A stretch of DNA of 64,000 nucleotides, taken from contig JAPWDM010000005.1 in NCBI GenBank assembly GCA_035578155.1, positions 55,166,954 through 55,230,953 on the forward strand. The letters are read 5' to 3'. Below are positions 12,286-24,822 of the stretch, piece by piece. Each line of letters opens with the position of its first letter. The first letter of the stretch is position 1. The notes under the pieces were generated by a model, which saw only the letters and a program-made list of their open reading frames with translations, did no database searches and had not been told where the DNA came from. A program made the translations under genes and the position numbers. Source of the DNA: Brachynemurus nebulosus. Taxonomy: Eukaryota > Arthropoda > Insecta > Neuroptera > Myrmeleontidae.

Positions 12286-14640
12286 CAAGTAATTGGCGTA
12301 TAGAATTACGTTAAGTTTCAACGTATCAAAAAATAGTGAAACTAAATGACTCCTATGGGAGAAATTTAACCTCTCTTATTTTTCTACTGTAGCCACAATC
12401 TCGGAACTCTTAAAACTGCATCAAATGAAATCAACTTCGAAAAAGCTATTTTTATTGAACTGTACCACATAAGTGGACGTCAAATTTTATCATTTTTATA
12501 GCTGCGCAGCCGCACTGACTTTTCTAGTTATACTAAAAGAGACTTCCCTTATGTATTTTATCATTGGTAAAATATTTGTAGCTTGCTCCTTAGAATTGCA
12601 TGAAATTATTTTATTTTGGTGAATTATTTTTTGCTTGGTACATATCATCTTTGCTTTTGACATCAGTTTTTAGTAGCCATATTTTAGCCCAATTACTTTT
12701 AGAAGTAATAATGGCTTCTGTCTTTTAAAAAAGTCAACCAATTTTTTTCTTTTTTGATCTCTTTATTTTGTTACTTAAAAAAAATTAAAACTGTCTTTGT
12801 GCTAGCATTAGAAGATATTTATGGTCGAAAATCATAGAAGTCAATTTTTATGAATATCTCACTTTCCTGAGGGATATCTATCTTCCATAAAATTTATTAA
12901 TAAAAAATAATTAAAATTCAGATAAAAAAAACTTAAATATATATTACTAACATTCGACAGACCATTTTCGAAATATAAAAAGGTATAATGTAAACGAGTG
13001 CTCTATCGATTTTTGTGCCATCTTATGGCAGAATACAGAAAACGTTTTTCTTAATGGTATTCCCACTATGGGTTGTTTAATCCATATTCAGTTAGAAATT
13101 TATGTCTCCTCTTGATCTCCACTTTCTTCAAATTCTACATTTTGAATTCTATTGTTACATTCCATGTCCAGTGTTCCTTCTTATGTGCGCGCACATGGTT
13201 TAAAAAATTAGCAGCAAAGATAATGCATACGCGCTCTGTGATATTCAGGTTCAAAAAGCACCTCCGTCTAGGCAATATTACTATCAGCTGATACCGTATA
13301 AATCAATCTAACAAATCATCAAATTCTTCTTTGCTAACATAACTAACTTAAACAATGATGTAAGGTACTTCTGTGAAGAAAAAGTTCTCATCTAGCGACC
13401 TAAAAACAAGGTATTTTTCTGGATGATTTTTTTATATACTCATAGATACATATAAGAGTACTTGCGATTTTTATCACATATTTATCAGATATTGGGATAC
13501 GAAAAAAAAATATTTTTTATATAAAAAAGGCCACAAGAGGCCTGTCAGTCCGTCAAACCTACAACGCAACTGTCTAAAAGACAGATGTTCAATTGGCGTG
13601 GATTAGCTCTTGTAAAACTTATCTAAAATCAAAAAAATTTATTGATGAAATATGTATTTGTTTGAATTCATACAAATAAGATTATTAAAAAGTCGAAGAG
13701 TAACAACATTACAGCTATATGAAACTTACACTTCTATTTTACACCTTATAATTACACACCTTACACCGCAAAGTAAACCGTATTTTAAAGTCGCCTGACA
13801 GGAACCCATTTAAGTAAATGTTATTCGTAAATTATAAAACTTTCACGGACAAAAAAATATTGCGCACTACGTTGGTAAAAATTAGAGAGAACATTGTCCG
13901 TGTCTACATCTTGATCATACAGTTTGAAAGATAATCTTGAAATATGGTGAACTCGTACAATCCAAATGTGTTGAAAAATTTTTTTTTGTATTGAAATCTT
14001 ATTTCCGGATATCAGTTTCTGGTCACATATAACATATCAACCTTAAAATTTTAAATAAAATGTAGAGTCTTTTTCCAGCGAAAATCTGCCTAATATTTAA
14101 TTTTGTTGACAATAACTATAGTTAACATCTGACCAATAAAAAACTAGATATTTGCAAAAAACCAATTTTGATGATTGACCATGAATATCTTCTGGCACCA
14201 GGCAAGATAACATTCTCGATTTTTAATATATTGTTTCAAACGACAAAAAGAAAGAAGGATTAAAAAAAAGGAAAAAATTGATTATATTTTATTTACAACA
14301 TAAATTTTTACTGGATTATTAAAACAATAATTATACAAAACAGGATAAATCAGCTATTGACTTTGGGCAAAGTGGAAATTTACAAATTCCTTTGGCAAAT
14401 GGAAACATTATGAAAATACCACTAACGTCAATTAATATATCAGAAGAGGTAAACAAGACAGGTATTTGGAAACAAGTTAATGAAACTAATTCAGGGAAAG
14501 ATAAAAAGAGTCCAAAAAGTAACGGGTAAGTTGAAAAGTTTAAAACAAATTTATTCAATTTTTATTAACGACCAACCTAGAGCTACTATGTAGATATTAT
14601 GGAAGTCTCCACTTGGATATTTTGCAAAATAATTTTATTG
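12286..14640. other. AT-rich region, nothing recognised
   Basis: ORFs at 13073-13291 and 14331-14558 show no family features. A multicopy-looking patch 'ggccacaagaggcctgtcag' occurs near 13530. Confidence 0.35.
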
Positions 14641-14725
14641 TAATTTTCTTCTCTCTCCTTTTATTGGGGAGGGGGTGGGGTAGAGCGAGAATGGCAAATT
14701 TAAAGCAAAGGGTCTAGCGTCATAA

Positions 14726-15938
14726 GTATAGTGAAATGGCTCCCGACAGATATTTTCAAAATAATGTTTATAGTCGGAAGGGGGTGTCATTAGAAAATAA
14801 CACATATGGTTTTTGAACCTTGACCTTGAACCGTTCTCGAGATAATAAAAAAAAGTGTAATTTTGAAGGGATTTTTTAAACTCATTTTTCTCGTGAACTA
14901 TAGATAAACTAGGAAAATGAACCAAAGTTCAATCGTTAGGGAATACTTCAAGGAATATTTTGTATATTTTCAAGAATTTTTTGTTGAAAAGGGAATAAAA
15001 GAAATGACAATATATATTTTTAAATATATATTTTATGTGGTTCTTGTAGAGTGACAATCACCAAAAAAATATATAATATTGGTATTCATGAGTACTTATG
15101 CCACCATAAAGCGCATTAAATAAAAATGGGTGCAACACTTTCAAAAAAAAGATTTATTATGGAATAGATATTATGGCACTATAGGTAGTACTGAATGGCA
15201 ACATTATATATAGGCTTTTGGTGATTGTTACCTTAAAGGAACTGTATAAAATATGTACCTAAATATTGTAATATATATTGTGATTTTTTATTTTCAGCCT
15301 TTAATAAAAAATTTTTTTTTGTTTTTTTGAAAGTGTTCCACCAGTTTTTTTTAATGGATATTATGGTACTATAAGTAATCCTGAATGGCAACATTATGTG
15401 AGCTTTTGGTGACTGTCACTTAAAAGGAACCATAGAAAATATGTACCTAAATAATGTATGTCGTCACTTTTCATGTTCACATTTTAGTAAAAAATATTTT
15501 TTTTGAAGGTGTTGCACCCACTTTTATTTAATGGACTTTATGGTGGCATAAGTACTCATGAATACCAACATTATATATTTTTTTGGTGATTGTCACTCTA
15601 CGGGAACCACATAAAATATATATTTAAAAAATATATATTGTCATTTCTTTTATTCCCTTTTTAATAAAAAATCCTTAAAAATATACAAAATATTCCTTGA
15701 AGCATTCCCTAACGATTGAACTTTGGTTCATTTTCCTAGCTCATCTAGTTCACAAGAAAAATGAGTTTAAAAAATCCCTTCAAAATTACACTTTTTTTTA
15801 TTATCTCGAGAACGGTTCAAGGTCAAGGTCCAAAAACCATAGGTGTTATTTTCTAATGACACCACCTTCCGACTACAAACATTATTTTGAAAATACCTCT
15901 CGGGGGCCAATTCACCTATACTTATTCGGCTATACCCT
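14726..15938. repeat. Palindromic repeat with arms of about 0.5 kb
   Basis: The left arm (about 14726-15160; 'tatctgtcgggagccatttc' read on the minus strand, 'ctcgagataat', 'gaatattttgtatattttc') is inverted in 15490-15938. Between and within the arms, three direct units of about 185 bp ('ggatattatggyactata..ggcaacattat') start near 15168, 15355 and 15530. The ORFs at 14635-14925 (minus) and 15697-15954 (plus) are mirror images within the arms and are not genes. Confidence 0.7.
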
Positions 15939-16532
15939 TTGTCAAAGGGCATAGCCGGGTAAGATAGTGAAAACGGCCCTTGACGCAAAATTGATGGATT
16001 TTATAGGAAATAATACTTCTTAGCCCCAGATGCATTCCTGCCAAATTTCAATCCTCTGAGGCTAATAGTTTATGAATACACAAGGAGACAAAAATTTTCG
16101 AAAAAAAATTTTTTTGACGAAATTACTGAGCCGATTTATTTGAGTTTAATATATATTGTGTACCCACCTTAGGCAAAGTAATAAAAAAAAATAACGTTAT
16201 ATCCCTTTATTATACCAATTTTTTTAAATTTAAGTAAATTTTTTTTTGGCACTTTCGCGTTAGCGACACCCACCATTTTTTGTTCAATAATGTGTCTCTT
16301 AGTACTCTATAACATATATTTTTATGGAAAAATTTTAGTTGGTAGAACATAGTAATATTTCAATACAAATGCATGCCATATTCGGTAATACATATATTAC
16401 TTATGTATAAAAAGGGCCATAAAGTAAAGCATCTGCCTTATTTCTAAAACACAGTAGAACTTTACGGAGTGCAATAAAATGTTCTCTTCACCCCTGAGTT
16501 GCAGTTCTTGGAGTTCATGTGAGGGTCTAAAG

Positions 16533-16789
16533 CAGGGGTGGCTAACCCGCGGCCCGCGGGCCGAATGTGGCCCGCCTGAAATTTTTCTTAGCCCGCGAGA
16601 TTCATCACATTTACACAAAATATATTTATTTTATAATGACCACGGTAATGAAAAGCAATGTATTAAAAAATACATTACTTGTGCATCCATATATTCAAAA
16701 ATTTTAATTACATAATTTTATATGCGGCCCGCGGAGTTATGATACGCTACCAAAGTGGCCCGCAAGATCATTTGGATTGGCCACCCCTG
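16533..16789. mobile_element. hAT MITE with GGCCCGC-rich ends, 257 bp
   Basis: TIRs CAGGGGTGGC...GCCACCCCTG with exact 8-bp TSD GTCTAAAG (16525-16532, 16790-16797). The interior has 'gcggcccgcgggccg' and further 'ggcccgc' motifs, as in the widespread CAGGGGT hAT families. No coding capacity. A truncated relative ends at 59588. Confidence 0.9.
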
Positions 16790-16797
16790 GTCTAAAG

Positions 16798-16800
<3 letters not shown>

Positions 16801-16866
<66 letters not shown>
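16801..16866. repeat. (TA)n microsatellite
   Basis: TA array starting 4 bp after the TSD of the hAT MITE. Confidence 0.95.
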
Positions 16867-16868
<2 letters not shown>

Positions 16869-17229
16869 ACTTGTTATAAAAAATATGTTTTAACTTGTTA
16901 AAAAATAATTTTCAAAGTTAATTTTACCATGAATCTGAATATTTGAATGAAATCAATAAAATTATCTCAACATACTTACTAATTAAAATTACATCTATAA
17001 CTCAACAAAAATTATAAGTTTTAGAAACTTTATTTAAATAAAGATAATAATAATAATAATAATACGTCTTAAGTGTTATATTGTTTTAATAATAATCAAC
17101 ATCAAATTAATAAATTTGAACAAATACTTCAATAATGTGTAGTAATAACAATAGTCCGGCAAAAACCTGTTGTAGTTATAAATACCCCTGTCGCAGCATC
17201 TGCATAACATAGCGAATTTCCAAATCTTG

Positions 17230-17524
17230 GGCACTGGCGGATCTCATCTAAGACCTGTACCTATTTAAAATAGTTTAGCTTTCTAAGAGTAAAAGAATTT
17301 TTAAAATCGGTTGGGTAATTAGTTTTGGTATTTTTGGGGACCCAAGAACCCGAACGAATTTTGTGCAGCATAGTTGTATCCATCTAAAATAATTTAGTTC
17401 TCTAGCAGTGAGAAATTTTTTAGCATCGGTTCGATAGCTTATTACTGGCGTTTTCGGATCTGCAAGATCCCGGTGGACCTCATTAAAAAATCAGCTCGAC
17501 CGTATATTCTAGGCGGACTTTATG

Positions 17525-17600
<76 letters not shown>

Positions 17601-19130
17601 AACCCGTTGTGTAGCATTCTACGCCGCATTTGCATCCGCAGGACAGTTGTGGATCTCAGATAACACAACCTGTACCTATCTAAAATAGTTTACCTTGGTA
17701 ATACTAAAAAGGTTTCAAAATCGGTCAGTTATTTTATTTTTGACACTTTTAGGTCCTACTGACACTTCAGACCTTACATAACGTAATCTATATGTATCTA
17801 AAATAGCTTAGCTCCCCAACAGTGAAAAAATTTTCAAAATCGGTCGGCTAGTTTATTTTTGACGCTTTTGGATCCGATGGACCCTGGCAGACTTTACATA
17901 ACGTAATCTATATTTATCTAAAATAGTTTAGCTCTGTAAGAGTGAAAAAATTTTCAAAATCGGTCGGTTAGTTTATTTTTACCACTTTTGGGTCCCATGG
18001 ACCCTGGCGGACCCTAAATAACGTAATGTATGTCTATCTAAAATAGTTAGTTCCCCAACAGTGAAAAAATTTTCAAAATCGGTCGGTTAGTTTATTTTTG
18101 ACACTTTTGGACCCATGGACCCTGGCAGACCTTACATAACGTAATCTATATTTATCTAAAATAGTTTAGCTCTGTAACAGTGAAAAAATTTTCAAAATCG
18201 GTCGGTTAGTTTATTTTTGACACTTTTGGATCCCATGGACCCTGGCAGACCTTACATAACGTAATCTATATTTATCTAAAATAGTTTAGCTCTGTAACAG
18301 TGAAAAAATTTTCAAAATCGGTCAGTTAGTTTATTTTTGACACTTTTGGGTTCTTTGGACCTTGGTGGACCTTACATAACGTAATTTATATTTATCTAAA
18401 ATAGTTTAGCTCTGTAACAGTGAAAAAATTTTCAAAATCGGTCAGTTAGTTTATTTTTGACACTTCTGGATCCTATGGACTCTGGCAGACCTTACATAAC
18501 GGAATCTATATTTATCTAAAACAGTTTAGCTCTGTAACAGTGAAAAAATTTTCAAAATCGATCAGGCAGTTTATTTTTGACACTTTTGGGTCCTATGGAC
18601 CGAGGCGGACCTTACATAACGTAATCGATATTTATCTAAAATAGTTTAGCTCTGTAACAGTGAAAAAATTTTCAAAATCGGTCAGTTAGTTTATTTTTGA
18701 CACTTTTGGGTCCTGTGGACCCTGGCGGACTTTACATAATGTATTCTAAATCTATCTAAAATAGTTTAGCTCTGTAACAGTGAAGAAATTTTTAAAATTG
18801 GTCGTTTAGTTTATTTTTTACAATTATGGGATCAGTAAATCCTGGCGAAACTCATACAAGTCTAGTACTCTAACAGTAAGAAAAGGGTTCTAAGGATCTC
18901 ATATAACTTATGGCAGTCCGTACGCTTCTTGCGGACATCATTTAATTAATTAATTCAAATACTTTAACTTACTAACTGTGAAAAAATTTTTAAAATCGAT
19001 TGGTTAATTAATTTCTGGCCTTTTTAGGTCCCGAAAACCTTGACCTCACATAAAATTCCTTAAATCCATTTGAAATGGTTTAATTTTTTAACATTATTAA
19101 TTATTAGTGGAAAAATTTTCAAAATCAATT
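17230..19130. repeat. Satellite array, 120-bp unit
   Basis: About ten well-matched units at 17760-18850 have an exact 120-bp period, with degenerate units on both sides. The core of each unit is 'tctaaaatagtttagctc..', '..gtgaaaaaattttcaaa' and 'atcggtcggttagtttattt'. A (TA)n tract at 17527-17596 interrupts the left degenerate part. Edge units are most diverged, as expected from unequal exchange homogenising the centre. Confidence 0.95.
17527..17596. repeat. (TA)n microsatellite in the satellite array
   Basis: Seventy-base TA tract. Confidence 0.95.
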
Positions 19131-19659
19131 CAAAATATTTTTCCGTACATACATATGTACATTGTACACATATTTTGTTTTGTTTCATATTTAATATTTA
19201 TATCATAACATAATCTTCAATTTCTTGTTTACTTAAAAATTCAATAAAAAAAAAAAAATTCTTCATTACATTAGCTTAGAAAATCTGTTTAATTTACATT
19301 TTTTAACATGGGATAGAACCATGCTAATTATAATGCAATAAATGAGAAACAAAACTCTATACATGTATGTGTGTTATATCACATATATGTGAATAGTTTT
19401 CACTTGTTCTCACAAAATTCTTTAATAAAAAAGTGAAATATTTTTATACTTAATAAAGAACTGAGATATAAATATAAATTACTTATTAGACTAACAAAGA
19501 AAGAATAAAAGTGAAAATTTACATTTTCTCGAAAAATACTTAAAATAGAAAGAAAATTATAAGAATATTTTCTTCATAATTTTTTTTTTCCTTTTCAACG
19601 ATGTAAAAATTAAACTGCCTTATGATAGGATCGAATGATAAAAAATGGCCAGAAAACCT

Positions 19660-19777
19660 ACTTCTGGGCATCCGACGTGTCTGGCTAACGAACTTAGCCA
19701 AGCCAATTCAGAATCCAGTCCGCACACAAAATTTCATAAGCGTTAGACGTTTCGTTCGAGAGTTATCGTGGGAACAC

Positions 19778-19847
<70 letters not shown>

Positions 19848-19975
19848 TTTAGTGAATATCATTTTCGTATTCTAGGGACCTCAAAACAGATTTCTGCCAT
19901 AGTCCCGGACTCAGATTGCGTCATGACACCTATTGTAATAGCTGAATTTCGAGTTTTCGAAATTCGCTAAAATAT
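19660..19975 (+). repeat. Dispersed repeat built around a (TA)n core
   Basis: The left part ('ggcatccgacgtgtctggc'), a TA tract at 19782-19844, and a right part ('atatcattttcgtattc', 'catagtcccggactcagat', 'gaaattcgctaaaa'). The right part recurs directly after the TA tract at 52324-52391, so the microsatellite is an integral part of the repeat. Confidence 0.65.
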
Positions 19976-20075
19976 GTAGGTACATATAACTAACTTGAAA
20001 AAACTCGCCCCTCTCACTTGATGTTTTTGTTACACTTCTTAAGGGGGTGCAGAAAGTGAATTTTTTCTGTAATAA

Positions 20076-20421
20076 AATTACATACGTTCATAACTACGAC
20101 AAACAAGCTTAGACAAACGTCTAGCTTTATCTGCTGTTTGTCTTCTTTTGTTAACACGATGGCGGGTCATGGGGAATTATAACGAAATGACCAACTGGTA
20201 TACTATTTTGGCAGCTAATAAACTTTGTATGAAATTGTTGACGTCGTAAGACGTGGTGTATGAGCTAACAAAGTTTGACTTGACGTCTTTCAAAGGAAAA
20301 ACTCTAACAAAAGGGAAATCAATATCTATTTGGTTTTATTAATAAAAAAAGACAAACGACAAATAATGGTGGACTTTTGTAAATTTAAACTAGTTTATCG
20401 TAGTTACGAACGTATGTAATT
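20076..20421. mobile_element. MITE-like TIR element, about 346 bp
   Basis: The ends AATTACATACGTTC and GAACGTATGTAATT are inverted; similarity continues through 'ataactacgacaaac'. The interior is non-coding and rich in TGACGTC-like motifs. No clear TSD. Confidence 0.6.
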
Positions 20422-20668
20422 ATATTTCAAGGGCCGTTTTCCCTATCTTACCCGGTTATGCCCCTTGAATGAATAATTTTAAAACAAATTAATTTTTATG
20501 AATCATACGTACGATAGAATATTAAATGCACGCCATAACCCTGAAACGGAATGATTTCATATTTGGAACAAGTGGAATAATTACACTCTAGTCAACATTC
20601 TGGGGACATCTTAATGAATTCCTAAAGAATTCATATTCCTAATTTGGGTGTCAGAAAACAAGTTTAGA

Positions 20669-20700
20669 AAGATATCTTTATGAATTCATAAAGATATCTT
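20669..20700. repeat. Perfect 32-bp palindrome
   Basis: Half-site AAGATATCTTTATGAA is followed by its exact complement; the centre is an EcoRI-like GAATTC. Just upstream of a 25-bp tandem array. Confidence 0.8.
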
Positions 20701-20782
20701 ATGCGTCGATTTAGGAATAGATTATGAAGTCTTAATTACGATGTCTTAAAAAATCCTTTTTTCTGGCTTCAGAATTGCGATT

Positions 20783-20970
20783 CTTAAATAGTTCATATTT
20801 CTGATATCTTAAATAACTCATATTTCTAATGTCTTAAATAGCTCATATATTTCTGATGTCTTAAATATTTCATATTTCTGATATCTTTAACAGCTCATAT
20901 TTCTTATGTTTTAAATAGCCCATATTTCTGATGTCTTAAACAGCTCATATTTCTGATGTCTTAAAAAAGA
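20783..20970. repeat. 25-bp tandem repeat, about 7 copies
   Basis: Unit 'tgatgtcttaaatagctcat' plus 'atttc', with small length variants. AT-rich, non-coding; spacer lengths and uniform units do not resemble a CRISPR array. Confidence 0.85.
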
Positions 20971-21155
20971 TAACTTTAAGAGGCCTTTAACAAAATAAAA
21001 GAAATGAAATTAACTTGCGTTTAAAAAATTAATATCTAGGATTAAATTTTATCCTGTATTTTATTAGAAATGTGATAATTTTTACACCAATCACAATAAA
21101 AACAACCCAGAATACCACCTATCTGTCTATTTTTATATACCTATAAAAATATTAA

Positions 21156-21283
21156 TATAATTTGTTTATTTTGTTTGGAATATAAACACAATATTTCTTT
21201 CTCTGTTTTGCACATTTTTTCTATTCTGCAAAACAGAGAAGGAAATATGGTGTTCATATTCCAAACAAAATAAACAAATTATA
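21156..21283. repeat. Long hairpin, 57-nt arms
   Basis: 21156-21212 pairs with 21227-21283 with only a few mismatches (arms begin 'tataatttgtttattttg'); the loop is 14 nt. Possibly a small MITE or miRNA-like hairpin; no expression evidence. Confidence 0.7.
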
Positions 21284-21550
21284 TATAAAATTGTTTATTT
21301 GTTTTTTGTTTTTTGCTTACATCAGAAATATGAACTAATTGAGATGTCTCAACAATGAAGTTAAAAATAAGTGCTATTACGACATCATAAAGGACCCCCC
21401 ACAAAACTTATGGAAAATGGATTTCGGTCAAATTGGCTAAAATTTCACTATGTTATAGTTTTCGCCCTACTGATGAATAGTTACCATTTCACCAAATCCC
21501 AAAAGTCAATATTTCCCAAGATATATTTGTTTGAAGTATTCCCAAGTTTT

Positions 21551-21803
21551 TGAAATATATTTTGTCTCGCATATCTTGAGAACAAATGATGTTATCATTT
21601 TTTTGATAAGGGTGGAGCCCCCACCCTTAGGTACAGAAGGCGAAGTCCCCGGTATGGTGCAAGGGGCAAAGCCTCTATCGGGGGCCCAGAGGAGAAGTTG
21701 CCCGAAATGGAAAAAGAATTATTTATGTACGGTAGTCTCTAGTCTTTAAGGACACCCAATGGGAAGTTGACAGTGTGGGTAGACCTGTCCCCCAAATTTT
21801 TGA
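21551..21803. repeat. Second copy of the 6416-6672 dispersed repeat
   Basis: The same order of 'attttgtctcgcatatct', 'cccttaggtacagaaggcg', 'aaagcctctatcggg' and 'gtagacctgtccccc'. Short G/C-rich near-palindromic core in AT-rich surroundings. Confidence 0.75.
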
Positions 21804-22059
21804 TTTAATAATGAGCAAAAATATGGTCAAATAATCTCGTATTTTAGTAATGAATCGTTACAAACTTACGATATACTTTAAAATACATAATTTAGAAAGA
21901 AAAAATACATATTTTTCCCAAGATAATATTAGCAAAGAGTGTATTTATGCAACAAGAAATAAACTGGTGTGATATAAAATATATTAATTAAAAATTCTTT
22001 TATTTACACACAACGGTCTCCTCTTTTACCAAAAAATACCTAAAAAAATTATGGGTTGG

Positions 22060-22300
22060 GGTGGGGGATGAAACCTCAGAGATTTTATAACTTTAATTTT
22101 GGTATCATAATAAAAATCTTAAAGTGCCATTTGCAAATATATGTTTCCCTACCAAAGCTCTTACCATTTCCAAGATATTTAAGAAAATTGAAAAAAACTC
22201 AAATATTCAGAGGTGAGTTTCACCCCCTTAAACCGCTTATGGGCACGAACGAAATATAGCTCCTGGTTAGTTTTAATAAGATTTACAATCCACCAAAGTT
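22060..22300. repeat. Dispersed repeat fragment, relative of 1-240
   Basis: Shares 'agctcttacc.tttcc/cgag' and 'tttcaccccctt' with the window start. The ORFs at 21531-21749 and 22056-22259 fall in repeats and are not genes. Confidence 0.5.
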
Positions 22301-23025
22301 CAAAAATTTTTGAGATATACAGTTGGATACCTTTCCTTGTTAGCTCTGTACACAAATGATTCAGGGGGACTTATTGTATGGTTACGGTCTAGTTATGAGT
22401 TGAACTTTATAAAAAAAATAAATGTAAGTACCTTACGTTTATAAAAACTTTGTATTGCAAAACTTATCTGGTGACCTATGTATAAATCCAGGGTATCCAG
22501 GTATCTCAGAGTAATAGGTATTTTCATATACAACAATCCAAATATCAATATTTTTTGCGAACTGCCTGTCAAATTAACCATTGACTATTATTAATAGTTT
22601 CTAATGATATACATTTAATTAATAAAATTAAATAATTAACAGACAAAATACACAAAAAATGGTGACATACGCATAAAAATTGGATCATGTGCATAAAAAA
22701 AAATTAAAATGAAAAAATCTGTGGCAAAGATATTTATGATGTAATTATAATGTAAGCAGGAACTTTATATCACAAAACTATTTTATCGCATATACATATC
22801 TGTTCCGATATCATTCACAAGAGCATTTAAGAGATTTAGCTCTATGTTAAATTATATTATTAGGAACTCTATCTATGGTGTAATTTTCATCAATAATCCA
22901 TTTTTACGGCCAAAAATCTCTTTTAATTTCTTTCAGTAAGTTGCCTTCTCACATTTTTCTTGCAATACGTTTGAGTTATTTTCATTCATAAGTATTAAAA
23001 TTTAAATTACCATATTAGTATCTAA
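22301..23025. other. AT-rich stretch, nothing recognised
   Basis: No feature supported; the 62-codon minus-strand ORF at 22393-22581 shows no family signature. Confidence 0.35.
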
Positions 23026-23029
23026 TTAA

Positions 23030-23287
23030 CCCTAGAACGACAAGGCTCAAGTTTAGCAATTGAGTGTCATCCACGACACCTATTTCTTTTTCTATTTTTA
23101 AATTAATTACAGGTCAAATCGATATTTAATTGATGACAGTGTCAACGTCTACCTGTCCAGATGGTTTTCAAATTTTTACCAAAAAAGAAATTTATTACAT
23201 TATTGTCAACTTTTACATTATGAAAAATTACAGCGCTGAAACAAAAAACGTAGGTGTCATGTATGACACCGACTTGTCGTTCTAGGG
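23030..23287. mobile_element. piggyBac-type MITE, 258 bp
   Basis: Perfect TTAA duplications (23026-23029, 23288-23291) flank inverted ends CCCTAGAACGACAAG...CTTGTCGTTCTAGGG. TTAA target and CCC/GGG ends are diagnostic of the piggyBac superfamily. Non-coding. If the exon at 24053 is real, it lies in that gene's upstream intron. Confidence 0.92.
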
Positions 23288-24052
23288 TTAATCATCCGCA
23301 ATTAACTAAAAGTGGTTTAATCTCCCAAATACTTGTATTATCAGTATAACTTTTTACTTACGTAATTTTTAACTAAACATTGCTTTCACATGCTCTGGTC
23401 TATAGATATCGAGTATGAGATTCACGTCGAGATCATATTTTCCATAGTTTTCAGTCAATTTTTCGGTTATCGATTCAATTTATTTTTCTCGCGGATTACT
23501 AATGTTTGATGGTTGCCTAAATTCAACATAAAGACAACAGAGTTATAAAAAGGAATACTTTTCCTACATCATGTTCCAGACTTACCGATATACATAGTTT
23601 GCCATGCATATATAGTCGAACCTTAATAAACAAGATTAAGTAAGAAAATCGATGTTGTAAATTTGTAATAAAATATTTCAGTTTTTATCCTAATATTATA
23701 CTATTATGGATATATCACAACAAATTTACATGATTTCAGTTTTTGTCTAAAAATAACATGTAATAAAAATAATTTTAATTTTAAATAAATTAACATATTT
23801 GAATTTTATTAATTTTTATATTTCTGTTATTAAACAGTAATAAAAGTATCTCTTGATAATAGCTTAAATATTACATTTAAATTCAAGCCTCTAATTTTTT
23901 AAACTGGCATGAAAGTGTCATATTACTGCTCGTGTGTAACACACTGGCCTTGCAAACTTATTCATCAAAATTCACAATCGCAAATCAAAGTTTCATCACT
24001 AATATATTAAGAAATATACTACTTATATTAATAAAATAATTATTATTTTTAG

Positions 24053-24344
24053 CTCAAAACTGAAAAATAAATTCACATCATCATTTAAAAAAGACACCAA
24101 TGATCAACAAAAATTATCAACAATGAAAGAAGAGGATGAAAATACAGAAACCACACAAATGCCAACATCCAATAATAATTCGAATAATCAACATTCAGGG
24201 GCTACAATTAAGGTGGGACCACCAAACAATGTGTGCACGACTACTTCTACTACTACAAGTACTTCAAAAAATAATGACCACCAATCACAAAAAATACCAC
24301 AAATTACCACTTTGTCACCATCACCATCTCCACCAAGATATTAA
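24053..24344 (+). CDS. Candidate terminal coding exon of a host gene (Ser/Thr/Asn/Pro-rich tail)
   Basis: An acceptor with a T-rich tract (AG at 24051-24052) precedes an open frame in which the exon's first base completes a codon. The frame runs 96 codons plus a stop: a basic start SKLKNKFTSSFKKD, an acidic patch (KEEDENTE), then Asn/Ser/Thr-rich low-complexity sequence and a Pro-rich end SPSPSPPRY. AATAAA lies just after the stop (near 24366) and about 450 bp of repeat-free sequence follows, as in a 3' UTR. Codon use is ordinary and the segment is free of repeats, unlike most of the window. Starting at the internal ATG (24123) as a separate small gene is less likely. The gene is not identified. 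Confidence 0.5.
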
Positions 24345-24820
24345 TTAGAAACGTTCACATGTGAATGAATAAATTAATTAATAATCCTATTTCACATCTC
24401 CCGTGTCACATGTATGTATAATTCACAATTCGTTTCCTTCCACCATCATTCTCTCTTTCACATATTCTTTTGTAAAGTCTTTCTGTACTATTATTTATAT
24501 GTTTTCACGCAGTTTATTTGTACCAACACTTTTCCACCAAGTATGTTGTTCACACCTGCACGTGATTACGTAAAAAAAAAACTTTTGATATAAACATATA
24601 CTGTAAGATGTAAGTGATTGTTAACATTTGTTTTTTCCTAATTCTTTTGTAATTTTCTTCTTATACCCAGTTTTTTATAAAGTTGCATTAGTACATTTTA
24701 GTTGTTAGAAGTGTAGTTGAATATGTACTTTTCTTGTATTAAAATTGAAAAACGTATTATCATACTAACAACAATATTTTTTTTTGTTACTGTGCATTTA
24801 ATTATATACCAGCTAGTATG
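24345..24820 (+). other. Putative 3' UTR downstream of the 24053 exon
   Basis: Non-repetitive T/A-rich sequence with AATAAA near 24366 and further A-rich signals near 24740. It ends where a palindromic element begins. Confidence 0.35.
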
Positions 24821-24822
24821 TT

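Larger units (their letters stand above)
15947..20464. mobile_element. Candidate 4.5-kb composite bounded by inverted repeats
   Basis: GGGCATAGCCGGGTAAGATAG followed by '..gaaaacggcccttga' at 15947-15983 is inverted at 20427-20464 (35 of about 38 positions by eye). The interior holds a hAT MITE, the 120-bp satellite, (TA)n tracts and a further MITE. No transposase or TSD was found. It may be one element or two independent copies of a short repeat in opposite orientation. Confidence 0.4.

Noticed and set aside
20783..20970. CRISPR-like array (25-bp repeats) and the 120-bp array
   Set aside because: No alternating unique spacers, eukaryotic context, no cas genes.
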